Assembly (NCBI GenBank): GCA_018667995.1
Contig: JABIQT010000039.1
Location: 1 to 5,221, forward strand
Origin: Candidatus Latescibacterota bacterium
GTDB taxonomy: Bacteria > JAAXHH01 > JABIQT01
Reading direction: 5' to 3'
DNA: 5,221 nucleotides
Shown: in pieces, positions 1 through 4,893 of the stretch
Layout of the letters: every line of letters starts with the position of its first letter
Position numbering within the stretch: the stretch's first letter is position 1
Program-made: the position numbers and the translations under genes
Notes under the pieces: model-generated
What the model saw: only the letters and a program-made list of their open reading frames with translations
Databases searched by the model: none
Told to the model about the DNA's origin: nothing

Positions 1-647
1 GGTGCTTCGACCCAATGGGGGGTCATGATGTGGTTCCAGATGAACTGGCTATCACCCGTGTCAATCGTCAGTAGATCCTCGTTTCCTATGTTTTCAGGGC
101 GTCCCTTCTGGTTTACATCAGTCTGCAGAGCCCAATCCAATGGTGCTTTCTCCTCAGGATTTCTAAGTCCGTGAAAGTGCTTAAGTCCCCGGACGTTCCA
201 AAACAGGACGTTCGAACTATCCACGTGGTATCCTGTAACTGTAGCGGGTCCCGACACCCGCATAATTGCGTAGCACCGATCCCAGGAGAACCCGTTTTCT
301 CTCAGGAAGGATTCCCACGGCCTCATCACGGTCTCTCCGAATCCGTACAGAATCTGGCCTGGAATGTCGAACTCACCAATGTTAAAATGAGTCAGTTGAA
401 ATGATGTCTCCAGCAATTCCTCAAAGGACAAACTACGGTAGTAATCGCCTGCGTCCCGAACTTCCAGATGATCGGAAATCGTGCCAGAAATGGCTTTCAT
501 ATTCGGATTTGCCTGGAGGGCAGAAACGATATCCGCCGTTGATGGAAAATCAAACGAGAAGGGCACACAGTCATCCTCCATCAGGAAATTGATTCCAGAT
601 GCCCAGTTCTCCCTAAACTCCTCTGCCGTCGTGAATGTGTTAGACAT
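1..647 (-). CDS. JmjC/cupin_8-type Fe(II)/2-oxoglutarate-dependent oxygenase, C-terminus cut by window edge
   Basis: Reading the minus strand from the ATG at 647-645 gives 215 uninterrupted codons to the left edge, so the C-terminus is missing. The visible part carries a JmjC-like iron site. H141-x-D143 (GYHVDSSN) is followed by a distal H211 in TPHWVEA, just after a GDS turn near residue 198. K156 (RGLKHF) lies 15 residues after H141 and T138 three before it, the same spacing as the 2-oxoglutarate-binding K214 and T196 relative to H199 in human FIH. Family members hydroxylate or demethylate proteins or small molecules using O2 and 2-oxoglutarate in the cytoplasm; the substrate here is unknown. 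No signal peptide is visible. The start is the first ATG after an in-frame TGA at 680-678, and the GGGGGA upstream is unusually close (3 nt). It is divergent to the ceramidase-like gene across 59 bp. Fold and iron site are fairly sure; function is not. Confidence 0.82.
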   Translation of the reverse strand, partial: MSNTFTTAEEFRENWASGINFLMEDDCVPFSFDFPSTADIVSALQANPNMKAISGTISDHLEVRDAGDYYRSLSFEELLETSFQLTHFNIGEFDIPGQILYGFGETVMRPWESFLRENGFSWDRCYAIMRVSGPATVTGYHVDSSNVLFWNVRGLKHFHGLRNPEEKAPLDWALQTDVNQKGRPENIGNEDLLTIDTGDSQFIWNHIMTPHWVEA

Positions 648-706
648 GATTCCCCCGGGGTCGGTTATCTCGTCACTTCAGAATCCGCATCAGAGAGGAT
701 GTAGAC

Positions 707-1966
707 ATGGTTGCTCGTGAATTGGAGGTCGGTTTCGGGGCCGTAGACCTAACCCCGGAAACTTTTGATAATTCGTTCAGAGTGTATGATCCCCTCTCCA
801 TTCGCGCAATGATTCTAAGGATCGGTGACGTCAACGTAACCTTCCTCTCGGCTGATCTCTTCAGCATTGAATCAGATGTCATGGAGCTCGTCAGGCAGGA
901 GCTTTCTCCGCTATCGTGGCTCACGTTGAAGCACATTCTGCCCTGTGCCTCGCACATTGGTACCTGTCCCGTTCTGTTTCAATCCTACGTGAATCAACCA
1001 TGCGAGCAACTGAAGTATTTCGGAAGGCAAGATTGGTTCGCAAGTCGGATGACAGAGGCCATCGTGAGAGCCGCAGATAGCATGCGTCCCGCTCAAATTG
1101 GTCTCGGTAGCGCCATAGTTCCGGGAATTTCGTATAACAGGCGCTCCTACGACCAGGATGGAAATCTGGTCATGAGTAACTTCAAATTCCCGTATCCCCG
1201 GCCAGAATTATCCTACGGTCCCATAGACGAAAATGTGTACGTCATGCGCATCGATGATCTCCAGGGCTCGCCCACACACGCGGCCGTCTCATTCGGATGT
1301 CACGCATTGTGCAGTACGGACAAGTATGGTCATGTTTCAGCCGACTATCCCGGAATTATTAGAAAGACGCTGACCAGTGCGGGCGTAGACTCACTTTTTC
1401 TGCCGGGCAGCATTGGCAATGTAGTTCCTGTTAGCCGGGGTGGGCGCACGTACGAACGCGTAGGAAACAGCGTTGCAGGCGTGGCACTCTATGCTATGGA
1501 GCAGATTACCACTTCTGGATCGTGCGGGCTCTCGGTCAATCAGGAGGCTCTGAATATAGAGCCATTTCTCAGTGATCGATTGCCAGAGGCGGAGACCGAT
1601 CTGCTTGCAGCACCACCGGGCGGCGACGGATTACAGCGTTTCCAGGCCTACGTCAGTCGTAGGACCGACCGTGATAAGGCAGATGTCAGCTATAAAATCA
1701 CCCGGGTTTCGATCGCTGGATTCCAGGTATTACACTTGCCTGGCGAGATATTTGTGGAGACTGCGGCTGCGGTGAAAGATGCCGCAGGAGATTGTCTAAC
1801 CGTGATACTCTCCGGCCCGAGCGCCGAGGTGGGTTACCTCAGTCCACCCGATGTACATGCGGAGGGAGGAATGGAGCCGCAGTTCGCGGGACTGGCGATC
1901 GGTGCGGAGGCGGCGATCAGGAAAGAGGCTTGCAGGATGGCTGGGACGGACCAACCGGTGAGATAG
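707..1966 (+). CDS. Neutral/alkaline ceramidase N-terminal-domain family protein, nucleophile motif degenerate
   Basis: This 419-aa protein opens with the family's VGFGAVDLTP strand (residues 8-17). Other family marks follow in order: ASH (H83), YNRR (143-146), GPIDENVYVMR (171-181), FGCHAL (H199), SADYPG (211-216), LPGE (E347) and GYLSP (Y377). H83, H199, E347 and Y377 match the Zn ligands of Pseudomonas aeruginosa neutral ceramidase (two His, one Glu, one Tyr), so metal binding is probably retained. The catalytic motif, normally GxxGDVSP, reads GSIGNVVP (234-241), so both the Asp and the nucleophilic Ser are replaced. The usual HTHSGP reads HIGTCP, losing the second His. True ceramidases are about 640-760 aa with a signal peptide and a C-terminal Ig-like domain; both are absent here, so a cytoplasmic single-domain protein is expected. 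GAGAGG at 693-698 is a fair ribosome binding site. Family membership is confident; ceramidase activity is doubtful, and a different hydrolase or binding role is possible. Confidence 0.86.
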   Translation: MVARELEVGFGAVDLTPETFDNSFRVYDPLSIRAMILRIGDVNVTFLSADLFSIESDVMELVRQELSPLSWLTLKHILPCASHIGTCPVLFQSYVNQPCEQLKYFGRQDWFASRMTEAIVRAADSMRPAQIGLGSAIVPGISYNRRSYDQDGNLVMSNFKFPYPRPELSYGPIDENVYVMRIDDLQGSPTHAAVSFGCHALCSTDKYGHVSADYPGIIRKTLTSAGVDSLFLPGSIGNVVPVSRGGRTYERVGNSVAGVALYAMEQITTSGSCGLSVNQEALNIEPFLSDRLPEAETDLLAAPPGGDGLQRFQAYVSRRTDRDKADVSYKITRVSIAGFQVLHLPGEIFVETAAAVKDAAGDCLTVILSGPSAEVGYLSPPDVHAEGGMEPQFAGLAIGAEAAIRKEACRMAGTDQPVR

Positions 1967-1990
1967 TACCTTACAGGGGGGAGATCTGCA

Positions 1991-2030
1991 CGGTGAGTGC
2001 TTGAATCAGATTCTTACAAGCGATTCACCG
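1991..2030. terminator. Imperfect hairpin between convergent genes, possible terminator without T-tract
   Basis: CGGTGA (1991-1996) pairs with TCACCG (2025-2030), and GCTTG (1999-2003) with CAAGC (2017-2021). An internal loop of 2 against 3 nt separates the two helices, and the apical loop is 13 nt. The hairpin is the most obvious structure in the 88-bp gap between two converging reading frames, where a bidirectional terminator would be expected. Neither strand has a clear run of T after the stem, so it would be a weak intrinsic terminator or an mRNA 3'-end stabiliser. It is seen by eye only and no energy was calculated. Confidence 0.35.
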
Positions 2031-2054
2031 GGTATACCGAAACGAGGATAGTAA

Positions 2055-2321
2055 TCATGTCTGTTCATCCGAAGCCTCATTGTCGACGGCAATTTCCATC
2101 TCATATTCCTGAAACACGATTTGATCGCCGCTGTAGATCTTTCTGCGCTTTCGTGTCTCGATCAAACCGTTGACGCTGACAAGCCTTTCAGAAATGACGA
2201 ACTTTGCTTCTCCGCCACTTTGCACAAGGTTCTCCATCTTAAGCACTTTGTAGAGTTCTATGGGTTCTTGTTTTACCGTTACCACATTCATTAGTAATGT
2301 CCATGTGTCGCTTTGAGTCAT
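2055..2321 (-). CDS. Small S4-domain RNA-binding protein (YbcJ-like)
   Basis: The frame encodes 88 aa and is essentially one S4 RNA-binding domain, residues about 20-72. It shows the motif order typical of COG2501/YbcJ-like proteins: IELYKVLKMENLV, then SGGEAKF, VSVNGLIETRKRRKI and YSGDQIVF. The basic RKRRK patch (57-61) and the GGEAK turn form the usual RNA-contact face. Relatives are cytoplasmic and thought to bind structured or ribosomal RNA; the exact target is unknown. The chosen ATG overlaps the ppgK stop as ATGA (2318-2321), implying translational coupling, but there is no good Shine-Dalgarno. An internal ATG at 2291 (M11) would give a 78-aa protein, closer to the family's usual 70-75 aa, and cannot be excluded. 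It is the last gene of the leftward operon. The tail after residue 76 is acidic. Confidence 0.88.
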   Translation of the reverse strand: MTQSDTWTLLMNVVTVKQEPIELYKVLKMENLVQSGGEAKFVISERLVSVNGLIETRKRRKIYSGDQIVFQEYEMEIAVDNEASDEQT

Positions 2322-3055
2322 TCAATACCCGGAGCCGCGAGTGCGGCACCTATGATGCCCGCCTGATTCCGGAGTTGTGCGGGCACTATCTGTGCTGACA
2401 CCGTCAGGTAGGGAAAGTACCGCTCATGTTTTCTGCTGGCGCCACCGCCTATGATGATCATGTCCGGCCATAACAGTGCCTCTATGGCCGTAAGATATTC
2501 GTCCACCCGGATTCCCCACTTCTTCCAGCTGAGTTTTCTAGTAATTCTTACACGTTCCGATGCCCGTTTCTCCGCATCCTTTCCGCGGAGTTCGATATGG
2601 CCCAATTCAGTATTCGGTATGAGGGTCTGGTTGATGAACACTGAGGTACCGATACCCGTCCCCAATGTCACGATTAACACCAATCCCGTCTGACTCCTTC
2701 CTGCTCCGAATCGCATTTCTGCGAGGCCCGCGGCATCAGCGTCATTCAGAAAATTGGTGGAGAGGCCAGTGGCTTCCTGAAGCAGATCTCGGGCGTTAAC
2801 TCCGATCCAATCCGATGAGATATTCGAGGCGGTATGCACGCATCCGTCTTTGATAACTGCGGGAAACCCGCAACCGACGGGGCCAGTCCACTTGTAGTGA
2901 TCTACGATCGCTTTCACCGTATCAATGATCGCTCCCGGCGTGGCTGGCTGAGGCGTTAGGATCCGCAACCGATCTCTTGTGATGGCGCCCGTTTTGGTAT
3001 CTACGGGGGCGCCCTTAATCCCCGTTCCACCGATGTCTATGCCCAATACTTCCAT
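2318..3055 (-). CDS. ppgK: Polyphosphate glucokinase (ROK family)
   Basis: This 245-aa ROK-fold kinase should transfer phosphate from polyphosphate (often also ATP) to glucose, giving glucose 6-phosphate in the cytoplasm. Visible motifs are the first phosphate loop GIDIGGTGIKG (5-15), the substrate/catalytic LNDADAAG (103-110, probable catalytic base D105), the second phosphate loop TLGTGIGTS (130-138), NTELGHIELRGKDAEKRAS (148-166) and IIGGGAS (201-207). The NTELGH...GKDAE..AS stretch and the lack of the zinc-binding CxCGxxGC of ordinary ROK kinases and repressors identify the polyphosphate-glucokinase branch. Length matches the family (about 250 aa). The frame is open upstream to 3334, but the MEVLGID start at 3055 fits the family N-terminus and has AAGGAG six bases before it; the extension runs antiparallel to nothing recognisable and overlaps the upstream gene. 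Its stop overlaps the S4 gene's start; the CBM9-like gene lies 19 bp upstream. Confidence 0.93.
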   Translation of the reverse strand: MEVLGIDIGGTGIKGAPVDTKTGAITRDRLRILTPQPATPGAIIDTVKAIVDHYKWTGPVGCGFPAVIKDGCVHTASNISSDWIGVNARDLLQEATGLSTNFLNDADAAGLAEMRFGAGRSQTGLVLIVTLGTGIGTSVFINQTLIPNTELGHIELRGKDAEKRASERVRITRKLSWKKWGIRVDEYLTAIEALLWPDMIIIGGGASRKHERYFPYLTVSAQIVPAQLRNQAGIIGAALAAPGIE

Positions 3056-3061
3056 GGGGCG

Positions 3062-3067
3062 CTCCTT
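3062..3067 (-). promoter_or_regulatory. Ribosome binding site of ppgK
   Basis: On the minus strand this reads AAGGAG, six bases before the ATG at 3055-3053. It lies in the 19-bp gap after the stop of the CBM9-like gene. It decides the ppgK start in favour of 3055 over the ATG at 3334, which would add 93 residues without homology and overlap the preceding coding region. Confidence 0.8.
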
Positions 3068-3074
3068 GACTTGT

Positions 3075-3950
3075 TTAAACGGCCTCGTCGGCAGAAAACA
3101 CGATGTACGGCCATCTGTCCGGGACATGCATCTGCACCTTACCGTGTTGGGAAATGGACCAATCGCGTGATCGCAGCGTATGGCCATCCTCATCGCGCCA
3201 ATGCTGCACACGCGAGCACCCAATGCGCCAGGTGTCTCCAATTTCAGGCGGGAGGGGTCTCCCGAGTCTCGCAAGGTCAGACATTCCTGACCACGGAAAC
3301 GCCATTTCCGCCATCCAGGCACGGTCTGGGACACTTCGATTGTTCAATGTGCCGTCGATCTGTACCGCCGTCTTCAGGCCCGGAAAATCCCAATCGAAGC
3401 TTCCATGTCTGCCGGGATAGTCGTCTTCCAGATTGCCATAAATGGCGCGTCTGGACTTGAAAAGTTCGTCAAGAGCCTCGTAGTTTGCAGCTTCAGCCAA
3501 CGGTTGAAACCAGGTCCAGAAGACTTCGTAAACGGCGTTCAGAGCGTTAATCTGAAGCTCGTAGTAGGTTCCGTCGCCCAGAATGAAGACCTCGAACTCG
3601 CAGTCCGCACTGATACGACCGTCCCTGGTGGTCTCATATCCAAATACATCAGACTCTTCGAGGCGTACCGCGGCATAAAGAGCCGAACTATCCCAGAGGA
3701 AAGCCACACGGGTATCAAGCTCAGTAGCTGTTCCGTGCTCCATGTCTACGAAAGGGCCCATCCAGGCGGCATGTTGCCACGCGGCCTTGTCAAGCCGGCC
3801 GTCTATCTGAAGAGGCTCTGGCGTCCTCTGGCAGATGTAGGTCGGCGGTTGTGCAAGTCCTCTGCGGCCCCGATGGCCTCCGGAAATTTCCTGCGACCGA
3901 ACGGTATCAGGGATTTCAGGCGGAATAAACTCGAGTGGTGGGTCGGTCAT
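3075..3950 (-). CDS. Carbohydrate-binding family 9-like (CBM9/DOMON-like) protein without signal peptide
   Basis: The gene encodes 291 aa. Residues about 46-286 form a CBM9-like beta-sandwich. The opening is LQIDGRLDKAAW (48-59), followed by VAFLWDSSALYAAVRLEE (82-99), EFEVFILGDGTYYELQINA (118-136), a WMAEMAFPW strand (212-220), DTWRIGCSRVQ (239-249) and the closing strands WSISQHG / MHVPDRWPYIVF (264-285). Characterised CBM9 modules bind sugar ends of polysaccharides, mostly attached to secreted glycosidases; free-standing bacterial members like this have no established function. Residues 1-45 are low-complexity and rich in Pro, Arg and Glu, with no hydrophobic signal segment, so the protein is predicted to be cytoplasmic, which is odd for the family. 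The ATG overlaps the upstream stop as ATGA (3947-3950), and a weak GAAGAG lies nine bases upstream. The next gene, ppgK, begins 19 bp after its stop, which suggests a link to sugar metabolism. The fold is confident; ligand binding is inference. Confidence 0.88.
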   Translation of the reverse strand: MTDPPLEFIPPEIPDTVRSQEISGGHRGRRGLAQPPTYICQRTPEPLQIDGRLDKAAWQHAAWMGPFVDMEHGTATELDTRVAFLWDSSALYAAVRLEESDVFGYETTRDGRISADCEFEVFILGDGTYYELQINALNAVYEVFWTWFQPLAEAANYEALDELFKSRRAIYGNLEDDYPGRHGSFDWDFPGLKTAVQIDGTLNNRSVPDRAWMAEMAFPWSGMSDLARLGRPLPPEIGDTWRIGCSRVQHWRDEDGHTLRSRDWSISQHGKVQMHVPDRWPYIVFSADEAV

Positions 3951-4639
3951 TGGGTGGACTCTTCGTCGTTGGGACCGGGAAACGGGGCGGCCGTGTCATA
4001 CAGGGCATCCCCGGTGGTATCGAAGGCCTCCTCAGGATCCTCATCGGGATGCACCATTGGTCTTGGAGAGGTGATACGCCAGTAATACCCTTCGGAGTCA
4101 AGAATCCGGAAGTCTTTGGCGCCCCATGGGCGGTCCACAAGCTGTTCCTGGATTGAAATCCCGGACTGCTGGATTTGCGAGAAGAAATGGTCGATATCCG
4201 ATACCTCGAGTACGAGCTCGAGTCCGACGCCCCGTACCAAGTCTTTGGGATTGTGGTCAACTACGGCTGGATGCCACAGCAGTTCGTCGGTCTTAAGGCC
4301 GATTATAAGCGCACCCCGGTGCAGGAGTACGTATCCGGGATTGAGGACCATTTCCTTGAAGCCGAGGTTCTGGATGTAAAAATGGACAGCTCTGTCCATA
4401 TCTTTGACAGCGAGATTAATCTGCAGCTGTGCTGCTGGCATATTCAGTTGAACGTTTCCTGCCCGTGCCCCGCGTGGTGTGAACTGCACATCGTAATTTA
4501 CCTTGTCACCTACCTGTAGCCGTGCAAAGGGGGTCTCCTGAACATTGGTCCGGTGAAAGAATATATCCTCACCCTCCGGACTGGTCACAAATCCGAATCC
4601 TCTTGCCTGATTCAATCGGGAAATAGTGCCCTGTGGCAT
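3947..4639 (-). CDS. Fusion of a cold-shock domain with a VOC (glyoxalase/bleomycin-resistance) domain
   Basis: This 230-aa protein has two recognisable domains. Residues 1-66 are a cold-shock domain with GTISRLNQARGFGFV (RNP1-like, 4-18) and EDIFFHRT (RNP2-like, 24-31), followed by LQVGDKVNYDV and the closing ARAGNVQLN. It should bind single-stranded nucleic acid. Residues about 71-192 are a VOC domain with two beta-alpha-beta halves: INLAVKDMDRAVHFYIQNLGF (74-94, written in two parts here: INLAVKDMD and RAVHFY...LGF) and ELVLEVSDIDHFF...FRILDSEGYYWRIT (141-190). Usual metal-ligand positions look altered: N75 at the first-strand His, and R188 where the last-strand Glu is expected. A bleomycin-resistance-like binding role may therefore fit better than glyoxalase. 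The tail (199-230) is acidic and probably disordered. Start 4639 is preferred over 4717 because the cold-shock family begins here and GGAAGA lies upstream. It is the first gene of the leftward operon. Confidence 0.88.
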   Translation of the reverse strand: MPQGTISRLNQARGFGFVTSPEGEDIFFHRTNVQETPFARLQVGDKVNYDVQFTPRGARAGNVQLNMPAAQLQINLAVKDMDRAVHFYIQNLGFKEMVLNPGYVLLHRGALIIGLKTDELLWHPAVVDHNPKDLVRGVGLELVLEVSDIDHFFSQIQQSGISIQEQLVDRPWGAKDFRILDSEGYYWRITSPRPMVHPDEDPEEAFDTTGDALYDTAAPFPGPNDEESTQ

Positions 4640-4646
4640 GGTCTTG

Positions 4647-4652
4647 TCTTCC
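4647..4652 (-). promoter_or_regulatory. Ribosome binding site of the cold-shock/VOC gene
   Basis: On the minus strand this reads GGAAGA, seven bases before the ATG at 4639-4637. It supports the start at MPQGTIS. The alternative in-frame ATG at 4717 has only A/T-rich sequence before it and would add 26 residues not typical of cold-shock proteins. Confidence 0.65.
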
Positions 4653-4684
4653 GTGTTTTGAGAGGTTATCTGGCTGGTAGCGAT

Positions 4685-4706
4685 GGCGAGATATGTATGT
4701 CTCGCC
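4685..4706. repeat. Perfect 7-bp inverted repeat in the operon leader
   Basis: GGCGAGA (4685-4691) and TCTCGCC (4700-4706) are perfect inverted arms around an 8-base spacer. The element sits 46-67 bases upstream of the chosen start of the cold-shock/VOC gene. In that gene's mRNA it would form a GC-rich hairpin in the 5' leader, upstream of the ribosome binding site. No T-run follows on either strand, so it is not an intrinsic terminator. It could be a protein operator in the divergent region or an RNA leader element; the sequence alone does not decide. The right arm overlaps an 8-bp palindrome CGCCGGCG (4703-4710). Confidence 0.5.
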
Positions 4707-4804
4707 GGCGTAATCATTTATTGATGTAGAATCGGCATAAAGTCAAGCGATTCTTTAGCAATATTGGTGTCAAAACCTACCGGCGAAGGACGGGCATTTG
4801 TGTC

Positions 4805-4833
4805 TTGACATTCCCACTGACTGAATCTACACT
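4805..4833 (+). promoter_or_regulatory. Sigma70-type promoter for the metallo-hydrolase gene
   Basis: A perfect -35 hexamer TTGACA (4805-4810) is followed, after exactly 17 bp, by TACACT (4828-4833), which matches four of six bases of TATAAT including the key first, second and last positions. Transcription would start near 4840, leaving a leader of about 54 nt before the ATG at 4894. It points right, away from the leftward operon. Confidence 0.65.
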
Positions 4834-4880
4834 ACTCGCCGTAACTTCGTGGCAGAGAATAAGTAGAGCATAAAATGGAG

Positions 4881-4886
4881 AAAGGA
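4881..4886 (+). promoter_or_regulatory. Ribosome binding site of the metallo-hydrolase gene
   Basis: AAAGGA ends seven bases before the ATG at 4894, and a second purine stretch GGAG lies just upstream (4877-4880). This fixes the start at MSSIKIDFLGH, which matches the family N-terminus. The earlier ATG at 4875 is in another frame and has no such site. Confidence 0.7.
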
Positions 4887-4893
4887 CACTCCC

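Noticed and set aside
640-668. Possible plus-strand promoter for the ceramidase-like gene (TTAGAC, 17 bp, GGTTAT).
   Set aside because: Both hexamers match the sigma70 consensus poorly; this is no better than chance in a region this size.
171-720. Several plus-strand open frames of 63-79 codons.
   Set aside because: They are antisense to the JmjC-like gene, whose minus-strand frame is continuous and carries a recognisable iron site.
1792-2004. 70-codon plus-strand frame running past the end of the ceramidase-like gene.
   Set aside because: It mostly overlaps that gene in another frame, and its residues show no domain and an Arg/Gly-rich shadow composition.
3056-3334. 93-residue N-terminal extension of ppgK, from an ATG at 3334.
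   Set aside because: It has no family similarity, overlaps the CBM9-like coding region in another frame, and a strong AAGGAG precedes the family-consistent start at 3055.
3405-4085. Long plus-strand open frame of 226 codons.
   Set aside because: It lies antisense to the well-recognised CBM9-like and cold-shock/VOC genes, has no recognisable domain, and has no convincing start signal.
4640-4717. 26-residue N-terminal extension of the cold-shock/VOC protein, from an ATG at 4717.
   Set aside because: There is no ribosome binding site before it, the residues do not resemble cold-shock proteins, and the region contains the leader hairpin. It cannot be fully excluded.
4875-4893. ATG at 4875 as start of the right-edge gene.
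   Set aside because: It is out of frame with the metallo-hydrolase; the ATG at 4894 has the ribosome binding site and the family N-terminus.
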